Of a stretch of 49,037 nt of DNA, positions 7,412 to 15,349 are shown piece after piece (the stretch's first letter is position 1; each line of letters opens with the position of its first letter). A model generated the notes under the pieces. The model was not told the origin of the DNA. It searched no databases and saw nothing but the letters and a program-made list of their open reading frames with translations. The DNA lies in assembly GCF_002289345.1 (NCBI RefSeq), contig NZ_NSDG01000028.1, positions 86,683 to 135,719 of the forward strand, given 5' to 3'. Source of the stretch: Pseudoalteromonas sp. HM-SA03 (GTDB taxonomy: Bacteria > Pseudomonadota > Gammaproteobacteria > Enterobacterales > Alteromonadaceae). A program made the translations under genes and the position numbers.

Positions 7412-8884
7412 ATGAAAATGACCATTCGCGTCAAACTATTGCTGATAATTTTGATAGCCAACACTACATTGGTGCTGGCTATCTATATCGCCAATAAATT
7501 AGCGTTTGAAAAGAGCTTTACGGCCTATCTTGAAAATACCTCTCGGGCACAACTCAAAAATGTGGTAACGCAAGTTGCCGAGACTTACGCACGCCATGGT
7601 TCTTTGGACTGGGTGTATCGAGGCTCTGAGGATTGGGACAGCATAGTACGTAGCTTTTATGGTCTTTCTGAGGACGAGCGTCCGCGAGACAGACTACATT
7701 CTCGTCCACCACCAAGACATCGTGAAAAAGGCGAAGGAGGGCCACGAAGACGTGATGGCCCCCCACCGCGTTTTGACAATAAAAAACGCCTACTGATCAA
7801 AGACGCACAAGGCAATATTATTATGGGCACACCGAAAAGTAAGCAGACTTCGCTGTGGTTCCCAGTCTATCAAAGCGACCACTTGGCGCAGCCTAAGCGC
7901 GAACAGATTATCGCCTACTTAGGTGTCGAGCAAAGTGGCTTGGTACGCAATGACTTCGACCAACTGTTTGCAGAGCAACAACGTAAACAGTTCATCATCA
8001 TTGCGCTCGTCGCCCTGTTGGTTACTATAGTGATTGCCGTGCCTTTTAGTAAATATATGGTCAACCCAATCGTGTTGTTGCGCCGCAATGCAAAAACACT
8101 GACACAAGGAAATTACGATGCTCGCGTCGATATCGCGAGTAAAGACGAACTCGGTTTGCTTGCCAAAGATATGAACCGTTTGGCAGACACATTAGCGCAG
8201 AACCAAATAGCTAGGCAGCAGTGGATAGCGGATATTTCGCACGAGCTACGCACGCCGATTGCCGTGATCCGCGCGGAACTTGAGGGAATGATTGATGGCA
8301 TTATCGCAAGCGATCCCGAACAACTGATGTCGCTTAACGAAGAGATCCAACGATTGACTCGGCTGGTGGACGATTTACATCAACTATCGCTGTCAGACCG
8401 CGGTGCACTTACTTACAACATGGATAAAGAAAACCTTTACGACCTGCTCTCACGCACATTCGCAAAAAGTAGTCACCAAATTGAAAAGCACCATCTTGCT
8501 TATTCCTTGCAATGCGATGAGCATATTACCTTAGAATGTGACGAGCAGCGCCTTGGACAGCTATTCGACAACTTGCTGCAAAATACCTTGCGCTACACAG
8601 ATTCCTCAGCTGAACAACCGGGAAATCTCGATGTAAAAGTCATACAACAACAAGATAAAACGATAATTTACTGGCAGGACAGCGCCCCTTCTGTATCACA
8701 AGAACAACTAAACAAGCTATTTGACAGGCTCTATCGAGTAGAGGAAGCGCGGAGTAGAAAAACGGGTGGTTCTGGCCTCGGTTTAGCCATCTGCCAAAGT
8801 ATTGTTGCTGCCCACAATGGAAAAATCACTGCAGACTTGAGCGAACTGGGTGGTCTCGCTATTATTATTGAACTGAAAAGATAA
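7412..8884 (+). CDS. baeS: Sensor histidine kinase, BaeS-like
   Basis: This is an inner-membrane sensor kinase of 490 residues. TM1 is at about 8-29, the periplasmic sensor at about 30-190, TM2 at about 193-213, then HAMP. The phospho-acceptor motif is ISHELRTP with H277. The ATPase domain has a G-box GSGLGLA near 453-459. The cytoplasmic half, including RLVDDLHQLSLSDRGAL, closely resembles E. coli BaeS, which with BaeR induces efflux and envelope-stress genes. The periplasmic domain contains a striking Arg/Pro/His-rich stretch at residues 90-120 that could bind metal or polyanions. It lies 20 bp after the di-heme gene and 12 bp before the response regulator, so co-transcription is likely. 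Confidence 0.92.
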   Translation: MKMTIRVKLLLIILIANTTLVLAIYIANKLAFEKSFTAYLENTSRAQLKNVVTQVAETYARHGSLDWVYRGSEDWDSIVRSFYGLSEDERPRDRLHSRPPPRHREKGEGGPRRRDGPPPRFDNKKRLLIKDAQGNIIMGTPKSKQTSLWFPVYQSDHLAQPKREQIIAYLGVEQSGLVRNDFDQLFAEQQRKQFIIIALVALLVTIVIAVPFSKYMVNPIVLLRRNAKTLTQGNYDARVDIASKDELGLLAKDMNRLADTLAQNQIARQQWIADISHELRTPIAVIRAELEGMIDGIIASDPEQLMSLNEEIQRLTRLVDDLHQLSLSDRGALTYNMDKENLYDLLSRTFAKSSHQIEKHHLAYSLQCDEHITLECDEQRLGQLFDNLLQNTLRYTDSSAEQPGNLDVKVIQQQDKTIIYWQDSAPSVSQEQLNKLFDRLYRVEEARSRKTGGSGLGLAICQSIVAAHNGKITADLSELGGLAIIIELKR

Positions 8885-8896
8885 TGAGTTTCCCCC

Positions 8897-9595
8897 GTGC
8901 CAAACAAACATATTTTAATCGTCGAAGATGAACCAAAACTTGCCGATATTTTAAGTAAGTATTTGGCTCAAGCCGAGTATACCAGCCATTGTGTTCATGA
9001 TGGCGCTTTGGCTGAAGAGGCTTTTAAACAACAGCAACCCGCCCTTATCTTACTCGACCTCATGCTGCCTAATCTTGACGGTATCGAAATTTGCAAGCGG
9101 ATCAGAGCTTATTCAAACGTGCCAATTGTCATGATCACCGCCAAAGTAGAAGAAATCGATCGTCTCATTGGTCTTGAAGTGGGTGCTGATGATTACGTGT
9201 GTAAACCCTATAGTCCAAAAGAAGTCGTCGCAAGGGTGAAGGCGATTTTAAGGCGCGTGACGCTAAACGAGCGCGGCACAGTGTCGGAAACCGAGAGCAA
9301 ACTTAAACTGGACGAAGAGACCTTGTTTGTCTCCTTCCTCGACGCCAAAGCGACGCTCACTTATGTCGAGTTTATGCTGTTAAAGGCGATGTACGGACAC
9401 CCGTGCCGAATTTATAGTCGCGACTTATTGATGGATCACATCTACGATGACAGTCACATTGTTAGCGACAGAACCATAGATAGCCATATCAAAAATATTC
9501 GTAAAAAGCTGCAAAGCATCGCGCCTAAATACGACTTTATCCACTCAATTTACGGAGCGGGATATAAATTTGAGGCGCAGGAACGTAATTCCTAG
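8897..9595 (+). CDS. baeR: OmpR-family response regulator, BaeR-like
   Basis: This 232-residue regulator starts at GTG (8897); the ATG at 8884 is out of frame. The receiver domain (3-120) has the acidic pair in VEDEP, the phospho-acceptor D54 in LLDLMLP and the lysine in KPYSP. The C-terminal winged helix (about 135-230) contains DRTIDSHIKNIRKKL and IYGAGYKF, as in OmpR-type DNA-binding domains. The stretch KVEEIDRLIGLEVGADDY is very like E. coli BaeR. It should be phosphorylated by the adjacent kinase and act as a transcriptional activator, plausibly including its own operon. Confidence 0.94.
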   Translation: MPNKHILIVEDEPKLADILSKYLAQAEYTSHCVHDGALAEEAFKQQQPALILLDLMLPNLDGIEICKRIRAYSNVPIVMITAKVEEIDRLIGLEVGADDYVCKPYSPKEVVARVKAILRRVTLNERGTVSETESKLKLDEETLFVSFLDAKATLTYVEFMLLKAMYGHPCRIYSRDLLMDHIYDDSHIVSDRTIDSHIKNIRKKLQSIAPKYDFIHSIYGAGYKFEAQERNS

Positions 9596-9610
9596 TCTCT
9601 AACCCTCAAT

Positions 9611-9641
9611 GAGAGTTGGGTTATGCACTAATCCAACTCTC
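9611..9641 (+). terminator. Hairpin closing the di-heme/baeSR operon
   Basis: A 13-bp stem with one G-T pair (GAGAGTTGGGTTA / TAATCCAACTCTC, loop TGCAC) begins 15 bases after the baeR stop codon. A T-run is lacking, so termination strength is uncertain. Confidence 0.6.
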
Positions 9642-9727
9642 ACCTAAGGCTTAATTCACCGCTACACCCCATTCCCTTTTATTGGTAAACTCCAAAGAAT
9701 AACTAATAATTATAAAAAGGAATGGGC

Positions 9728-10810
9728 ATGAAAAGACTTGCTTTGGCAGTCATAATCACATTAACAGGCTGCAGTAATAGTAATGTTGTAGAGCGAGTAA
9801 AATCTGAGTCTTCCGTGGTAAAACATAGCTCTGTAGAAGGGTATGAAGATAGATATTCCAACATCTACAATAAGTTTAAAGATTATCCCGTGACTTGCGA
9901 AGAAAACTGCTATCCAGTCACCCAACAAATTCAATGTCAGTCCGAAATGCAAGATTGCACTTACGTTGGCAACAACCCCCCCCTATCAATCAATACTGGC
10001 TTTGCTATCCAATGGCTCGGACATGCAAGTTTTAAAGTCAACACTAAAGATGGACAACAGTTTTTGTTTGACCCTGTCACAGCTCAATTTGACTGGCCTG
10101 TAAACTGGGCGTTTCGCCTCTCAGAAGGGTTTAATCGCAATCAACCTGCACAGCTCAGTCAAACAGAGTTACAACAAACCAACGCCGTAATGTACTCCCA
10201 CATTCATTACGATCATTTTAACAAGCGCGATATCGAAGCGATTGGTACTGGGCCAAATTACCTCACCCCACTTGGATTTGCAGAGCACTTTCCTGAAGAT
10301 GGATACAAAGTTTCTGAAATGGAGTGGTATTCAAGCAAACAACTTGGTGAAGTAACTGCACACTTTGTGCCTGCAAACCACTTTAGCAGCCGTATTTGGG
10401 TGCCGTTTTTATACGAAGATCATGGCGCTGCACTATGGGGTGGCTGGATATTAGAACACCAAGGCAAGACTCTATTTTTTGCTGGAGATACTGGATATTC
10501 ACCACACTTCAAAGACATTCATGAAAAATACGGTGATATTGATGTGTGCCTACTTCCAATTGCCTCATACTACAGCGAAGAACACCCTGATTGGTATCGT
10601 AAAGTACACACCACACCAGAAGATGCACTGACTGCCGCAAAAGAGCTCGGCTGCAAGGTTATGGTGCCTTGGGGCTATGGCAATGCTAGTTGGAAAATGG
10701 GAGATAAAACCTCACATTCAGCGCTTTTCCGCTTACTGCATATGCAACAAGTGCTAAAAGCCCAAACGCCACTGTATATTTTAAATGAAGGTGAAAAAGT
10801 CCATCTCTAA
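9728..10810 (+). CDS. NAPE-PLD-like metallo-beta-lactamase-fold lipoprotein
   Basis: Of two in-frame ATGs (9722 and 9728), the second is preferred because AAGGA then sits seven bases upstream. A short signal ends in the lipobox LTGC, so the 360-residue product is probably a lipoprotein. The metal-binding signature is SHIHYDHF (H158, H160, D162, H163), followed by PANHFSSR, AGDTGYS and LPIASY. The order GHASF, DPV, HxHxDH, W-x-W, PANHxSxR, GDTGY is that of the NAPE-hydrolysing phospholipase D / UlaG group of metal-dependent hydrolases. The physiological substrate is not known; a phosphodiester or lactone of envelope origin is reasonable. It appears to be a monocistronic gene downstream of the baeR hairpin. 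Confidence 0.88.
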   Translation: MKRLALAVIITLTGCSNSNVVERVKSESSVVKHSSVEGYEDRYSNIYNKFKDYPVTCEENCYPVTQQIQCQSEMQDCTYVGNNPPLSINTGFAIQWLGHASFKVNTKDGQQFLFDPVTAQFDWPVNWAFRLSEGFNRNQPAQLSQTELQQTNAVMYSHIHYDHFNKRDIEAIGTGPNYLTPLGFAEHFPEDGYKVSEMEWYSSKQLGEVTAHFVPANHFSSRIWVPFLYEDHGAALWGGWILEHQGKTLFFAGDTGYSPHFKDIHEKYGDIDVCLLPIASYYSEEHPDWYRKVHTTPEDALTAAKELGCKVMVPWGYGNASWKMGDKTSHSALFRLLHMQQVLKAQTPLYILNEGEKVHL

Positions 10811-10889
10811 TCTCAAAGCGGAGCAGCCACTAAAGTTACGCTCAATATTACCGATAGTTGTATAAGGACATACCTAGATAAGGAAATAT

Positions 10890-11612
10890 ATGAAGATTTT
10901 GTCTCAACCTAAGGAAACGTTGGCAAACGCTCCACCGACACGAAACTCACATGCTGTTAAGCAGTCTGAAACTAGCGTATCTGAAGACGCACTGAAAAAT
11001 GATACCTTTTCTCAAACAGCTAAGCATGTGACCCCACCAGTTTATGAGCGACCAATAACGATAGGTGTATCAAAAGAGGTCGAGCAAACGATAAAAAGTG
11101 CAAGCGTTATGACTGGTGAAGCAATCGCCGAGCTTTATCTGGGTGGCAGCATGTTTAAATCGGCGGACAGCATGTCTAAAGAATATGACAAAACACTCTC
11201 GGATATTGCCACTGAACGACCTGAACTGACTGAAAATGAGTGGGGGTTTTCAGTCAACGAACAGGGCGAATTGAAGGTGACAGGTAATATCTCGGCTGAA
11301 GATATTACTTATTTAGAAGAAAAGCTCAATAGCAATAAGGCACTAGTCAACCTTGCAAATGAAGTAAAAGCCAACTTCTTACAATATACGCAGATGGAAC
11401 GAGACGATAATGGCGGCACCAGTAAACTCTGGGGAAAGTATGATGTTACTAGCAAAAATTTCGCAGATATAATCGACTTCAAAGCACTGATGGATGGTCC
11501 TAGAGAAACACAACAAACGACTCTAGCACTGGGAAGACAATTGACTGGGCACGGATTTATTCAAAATATTGCCGATCAGCTAGGGCAAAGCGCAACCGTT
11601 AAATATTCTTAG
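10890..11612 (+). CDS. Hypothetical cytosolic protein (240 aa)
   Basis: A good AAGGA ribosome-binding site precedes the ATG. There is no signal peptide or membrane segment. The first 50 residues are polar and Ser/Thr/Asn-rich and probably disordered. The remainder is helical and polar, with NEWGFSVNEQGELKVTGNIS followed by a Leu-rich helix (ITYLEEKLNSNKALVNLANEV). That block resembles C-terminal parts of other gammaproteobacterial proteins of unknown function, including some flagellum-associated ones, but I cannot name a family. It stands alone between the MBL lipoprotein and the 461-aa gene, with its own end hairpin. Confidence 0.7.
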   Translation: MKILSQPKETLANAPPTRNSHAVKQSETSVSEDALKNDTFSQTAKHVTPPVYERPITIGVSKEVEQTIKSASVMTGEAIAELYLGGSMFKSADSMSKEYDKTLSDIATERPELTENEWGFSVNEQGELKVTGNISAEDITYLEEKLNSNKALVNLANEVKANFLQYTQMERDDNGGTSKLWGKYDVTSKNFADIIDFKALMDGPRETQQTTLALGRQLTGHGFIQNIADQLGQSATVKYS

Positions 11613-11623
11613 TGTTTAACGGT
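11595..11623 (+). terminator. Hairpin overlapping the stop codon of the 240-aa gene
   Basis: A perfect 9-bp inverted repeat (ACCGTTAAA / TTTAACGGT) has an 11-base loop that contains the stop codon of the upstream gene, and CAATTTTA follows. It may be a compact intrinsic terminator. Confidence 0.45.
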
Positions 11624-11759
11624 CAATTTTATCGCAACTATTGTTAGCGGCGAGCCTTAATAAACAGCGAGAACAATAACCTATAAACCCATTTCAGCTT
11701 TTATACACTTATCTATGTTATAATTACAAAGTGTTAATTCAAGGAGGCACCATACCCGA

Positions 11760-13145
11760 GTGAGCAGAGCCAAACTAAGTCAAGACGAAAGCTTATCTTT
11801 TAAAATCAACTATCAACTCCTTCCCAAAGAGACAAACCAACTCGACCTGTATTTTTCAATCCCAACCGATATGGGGATTAATACCAACACGTTGAACGAA
11901 GTAGACTACTTTAATGCCAATATAAAAAGTCACAGTGCATATTACTCGGAGCAGCTTCATCTCCCTTTGGTACGTAGCCGCTTTATCAGCCAAAGCAAAG
12001 GTCAAAAAACCGATTACCGCGTTAATCTAAACCTATTTTGCTACCAGATCCGCATTGCACTAGATGCCGATGTAAAACAGACATTGAAGCTAAAAGAAGC
12101 TGATGAGTTTTATCCAGCCGCACAATTATTGGTGGAAGAAACAGAACGCCTATTGAAAAAACTCAGGCGTTACACGCCACCAGACAATAAGCTTAAGCCT
12201 TACTATCAAAACGCAGATAACTACCTCAGTTGGCATACTGAGCAAGCGTTTTTAAAACTCATCGCTAGCGGGCCTAGGTCAAGCGACTTTAGTCATGAGC
12301 GAAGCTGTATTATTAGTTTCTGTCAACGAGAGAGCCAATACCGCGAGGAGCAGAGCTACAACTCGCAAGTCACGCTGGACGACCCAAATCGCATTACCAA
12401 TAAAATGAAATTGCTTGAAAGACTCATTGAATATGGTGTTGTTTTTAACAAACAAACCATCGACTTAAGTACCAATCTAAAGCGTTTAGTTCGCGGTGTG
12501 GTTACCGGTATTATCATGGCCTTCGTGATGTTTATTGTGCTCAACGCCCGCTCTAACTTCCAAGAAGTCACCGTCGCCCTGATCGCTTTGCTTGGGGTAA
12601 TTTATGGCCTTAGAGAAACATTCAAAGAAGACTTAACCCAGTGGGCATGGCGTTATATTCAACGCGGCCGGCCAAAGTGGCGCAACAAGTTTAAAAACTC
12701 AGTGACGGACGCCATCGTTTGTACACAAACGATATGGCTGGAACATATTCGTAAAAAAGACCTACCAGAGGATGTTGATAAGCTACTAAAGAAGCGCCGA
12801 CAGCAAAATAAACAAGCGGCGCATCTACTGCATTTTTGCTGTAAAAACCAAGTGCATATTGATGAGTTTTTACCCGGTTACGAAGAAGTACAGCAACGTA
12901 TCACCTTTAACATGAGTTCGTTTGTACGCTATCTAAAAAAAGGTGCAGGAAAGCTTTATAGCCTTGAAGGGAAAAAGGTCTCGAAAAAATCAGTTGAGCG
13001 TCGCTATCAAATAAACTTAGTAATGCGGTTTAAATCTTCTCAAGGAATACAGTTGGAAAGATATAAGCTCACCATGAACCGCTCTGAAATCGTCGCTATA
13101 GAGCTTATGGCAAGCGATTCCGTCTATATTGAAAACGACGCTTAA
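11760..13145 (+). CDS. Unknown membrane-associated protein with central TM hairpin (461 aa)
   Basis: The start is GTG at 11760, with AAGGAGG about 12 bases upstream. There is no signal peptide. Two hydrophobic segments lie near residues 242-259 (GVVTGIIMAFVMFIVL) and 266-283 (VTVALIALLGVIYGL), separated by a short loop, so the protein is a membrane hairpin with large soluble N- and C-terminal halves, both probably cytoplasmic. The N-terminal half resembles a beta-rich recognition domain; the C-terminal half is basic (LLKKRRQQNKQ, KKGAGKLYSLEGKKVSKKS). I do not recognise the family. The gene is alone and converges with the 82-aa gene across a hairpin. Confidence 0.72.
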   Translation: MSRAKLSQDESLSFKINYQLLPKETNQLDLYFSIPTDMGINTNTLNEVDYFNANIKSHSAYYSEQLHLPLVRSRFISQSKGQKTDYRVNLNLFCYQIRIALDADVKQTLKLKEADEFYPAAQLLVEETERLLKKLRRYTPPDNKLKPYYQNADNYLSWHTEQAFLKLIASGPRSSDFSHERSCIISFCQRESQYREEQSYNSQVTLDDPNRITNKMKLLERLIEYGVVFNKQTIDLSTNLKRLVRGVVTGIIMAFVMFIVLNARSNFQEVTVALIALLGVIYGLRETFKEDLTQWAWRYIQRGRPKWRNKFKNSVTDAIVCTQTIWLEHIRKKDLPEDVDKLLKKRRQQNKQAAHLLHFCCKNQVHIDEFLPGYEEVQQRITFNMSSFVRYLKKGAGKLYSLEGKKVSKKSVERRYQINLVMRFKSSQGIQLERYKLTMNRSEIVAIELMASDSVYIENDA

Positions 13146-13181
13146 GCACTGACGCAGCTTCGTATAACCACCGACAAAACG

Positions 13182-13213
13182 GATTGGAAGCAGGTTTATC
13201 CTGCACTCCAATC
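13182..13213. terminator. Hairpin between convergent genes
   Basis: GATTGGA-A-GCAGG (13182-13194) pairs with CCTGC-AC-TCCAATC (13200-13213), leaving a small internal bulge. It lies between the 461-aa gene (plus) and the 82-aa gene (minus) and may end both transcripts. Confidence 0.55.
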
Positions 13214-13245
13214 TTAAATCCAGCCATGCGGTTACTCAAAAGCTA

Positions 13246-13494
13246 TTAATGCGCTTTCTTTGGTCCGTAACGAACCATGTCTTTGCCGTTTTCATACACC
13301 TCTTGAGATACCCAACGACCCAACAACAATTGGTGTTTATCATCCAAAATCGCAATAAATGGTCTGCCATCGCTGTTGTTCGTTGCCAGTGCCACACCGG
13401 CCACGTTTTGTAACCCTAAGCCACCGTTATCAATTAGCAACAAAAAAGCTTCCAGCTCGTCCAAGGTTTCAATGATATCTTTATCGTTGATCAT
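13246..13494 (-). CDS. Small acidic protein of unknown function (82 aa)
   Basis: This soluble 82-residue protein has an acidic helical N-terminus (INDKDIIETLDELEAFLLLID) and a beta-type second half (GRPFIAILDDKHQLLLGRWVSQEVYENGKDMV). There is no signal or membrane segment. The ribosome-binding site is weak: AAAGAG stands immediately before the ATG. I do not recognise a family. It is co-directional with the LysR gene upstream of it, with a 74-bp gap, so joint transcription is possible. Confidence 0.6.
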   Translation of the reverse strand: MINDKDIIETLDELEAFLLLIDNGGLGLQNVAGVALATNNSDGRPFIAILDDKHQLLLGRWVSQEVYENGKDMVRYGPKKAH

Positions 13495-13568
13495 CTCTTT
13501 ACTCTCACTTACTCAGTATGCCGCGTAGAATACCAGTTCTGCTGAATTGATTGAACCTGACGCCACAA

Positions 13569-14474
13569 TTACATCCTATTCAAACTATGGCTTAATGCTT
13601 CCCATACACACTGTACGGCTTTACTGCGACCTTGTTTACCTAAGCACACTAAATGAATAGGTTGACGGTCAGGATGTGCGTATTCGGTTAAAATGGGCAC
13701 CAATTGACCTTGATTTAATTCCCGTTGAACGTAGTAAGGGTCTCCCATCACAATTCCCTGCCCAAACACCGCAAGTTGCACCATTGCACGTGCATCATCA
13801 CAATAAGCTACAGCATGAGGCTTGATGTTGAACACCTGACCGTTTTGATGGACAAATGGCCATTTGTCCATGGTGGTACCTTTATTTTTAAATACCAAGC
13901 AACGATGACTCAATAAAGCATTGGGAGAGTCAGGCGTACCGGCCACAGCCAAATACTCCGGACTGGCAAACCAAGCAAAAGATTTTTCACCGATTTTCTT
14001 AGCAAGTAACGAAGAATCAGGCAAATGCCCTATTCGAATAGCAATATCTATCTGATTATCGATTAAATCGACAATATCGTCCGTCAGGTTCAACTCGAAA
14101 CGTATATCAGGAAACTGTTTAGAAATATCATGTAGTTTAGACAGCAAATAGCGCTCAGCCATTAAGGTCGAGCAGCTGATCTTTACTTTACCGCTCGGCG
14201 TTAAACGTTGCTGTTCGCTTAACTGCTCAGTCTGACTTAATACTTCCTGCAACTTTTCGGTACTTTTGAGTAATTGGCTGCCGCTTTGGGTCAGTGCCAA
14301 TTTACGCGTACTGCGCTCTAATAAACGCACATTGAGCTGCTGCTCTAGCTGCGATATGCGCTTACTGACCGACGAACGTGGTAACTGCACTTTATCGGCA
14401 GCTCCCTGAAAACTACCAATAGAGGCCACTAGCCTAAATAAATACAAATTTTCTAATTGCTTGTGTAATTCCAT
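13569..14474 (-). CDS. LysR-family transcriptional regulator
   Basis: This 301-residue LysR protein has an N-terminal winged HTH (residues 1-60: LYLFRLVASIGSFQGAADKVQLPRS, SVSKRISQLEQQLNVRLLERS) and the usual substrate-binding domain (about 90-295). The sequence is of the CrgA/YafC-like branch. It is transcribed divergently from a short-chain dehydrogenase gene across 111 bp, the classic arrangement for a LysR regulator controlling its neighbour in response to a small ligand. The ligand cannot be told from sequence. Confidence 0.93.
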   Translation of the reverse strand: MELHKQLENLYLFRLVASIGSFQGAADKVQLPRSSVSKRISQLEQQLNVRLLERSTRKLALTQSGSQLLKSTEKLQEVLSQTEQLSEQQRLTPSGKVKISCSTLMAERYLLSKLHDISKQFPDIRFELNLTDDIVDLIDNQIDIAIRIGHLPDSSLLAKKIGEKSFAWFASPEYLAVAGTPDSPNALLSHRCLVFKNKGTTMDKWPFVHQNGQVFNIKPHAVAYCDDARAMVQLAVFGQGIVMGDPYYVQRELNQGQLVPILTEYAHPDRQPIHLVCLGKQGRSKAVQCVWEALSHSLNRM

Positions 14475-14585
14475 TTTATTGTTTCTCGAAGAGAACTTAT
14501 CAATTCGTTTTTTATCATCTTATCAGCACGAATTGCAATCACTACAATGTCATTTATACCATCGTATAACGCATAAGGATTTACC

Positions 14586-15338
14586 ATGTCATTACCAACC
14601 ATATTGATCACTGGCGCAACTGCTGGAATTGGACTTGCAGCAGCCAAGCATTACCTCACCCAAGGCTGGAAAGTCATTTTTACGGGAAGAAACGAAGACA
14701 AAATTGCAACGGTCGAAAACCAACTGCTAGCATGCGCAAACCATTCTTCACAAGTGCTTGGGCTGCTCTGTGACAGCAGCGTTCCAACCCACTTTGAAAG
14801 CTTACCAAAGAAGCTACAAGCACAGGATATTATGCTTGACGCGGTGATTTTAAATGCGGGTGTATTCTATCCAAAACCTTTTGCAGACAATGAGCTAAGC
14901 GATTTAAATACGACCATGCTTATTAACTTCACAGGCCCTGCAATGCTATTACAACACTTGTTACCTGTAATGAATAATCCATGTAGTGTTGTTTATGTAT
15001 CAAGTATTGCGGTACAGCGTGCTTTTGCAGGAGCGGCAAGTTATGCCGCTAGCAAAGCCGCATTTGAGGCGCTAGCAGCAACGCTCAATTTAGAATGGAG
15101 TGACCGTGGAGTACGTATTAACCACCTGCGTCCTGGGGTGACCCATACTGAAATCCAAAATAAAGCAGGAATGAACGAGCAACAAATAGCCGAGCTCAAT
15201 GCAGGGTTGGCGTCGATCCCATTAGGGCGCATGTTACAAGCCACAGAAATGCTAGCGAGCTTAGACTTTTTAACTGGTGAAGGGTCAACAGCAATGCGCG
15301 GCGCGCACATCACTGTTGACGGTGGTTACTGCTTGTAA
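14586..15338 (+). CDS. Short-chain dehydrogenase/reductase (SDR)
   Basis: This is a 250-residue classical SDR. It has the nucleotide-binding motif TGATAGIG at residues 9-16, NAG at 90-92, and the catalytic Tyr-x-x-x-Lys as Y153/K157 in SYAASK, with the catalytic serine in VSSIAV. The C-terminus (HITVDGGYCL) is typical of tetrameric SDRs. The product is a cytosolic NAD(P)-dependent alcohol or ketone oxidoreductase of unknown substrate. It is probably controlled by the divergent LysR gene, and it ends only 11 bp from the convergent DUF2339 gene, with no visible terminator between. Confidence 0.93.
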   Translation: MSLPTILITGATAGIGLAAAKHYLTQGWKVIFTGRNEDKIATVENQLLACANHSSQVLGLLCDSSVPTHFESLPKKLQAQDIMLDAVILNAGVFYPKPFADNELSDLNTTMLINFTGPAMLLQHLLPVMNNPCSVVYVSSIAVQRAFAGAASYAASKAAFEALAATLNLEWSDRGVRINHLRPGVTHTEIQNKAGMNEQQIAELNAGLASIPLGRMLQATEMLASLDFLTGEGSTAMRGAHITVDGGYCL

Positions 15339-15349
15339 AACTGTGTGGG

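Noticed and set aside
13017..13211. Minus-strand 64-codon frame
   Set aside because: Mostly overlaps the 461-aa gene in antisense and ends in a hairpin region.
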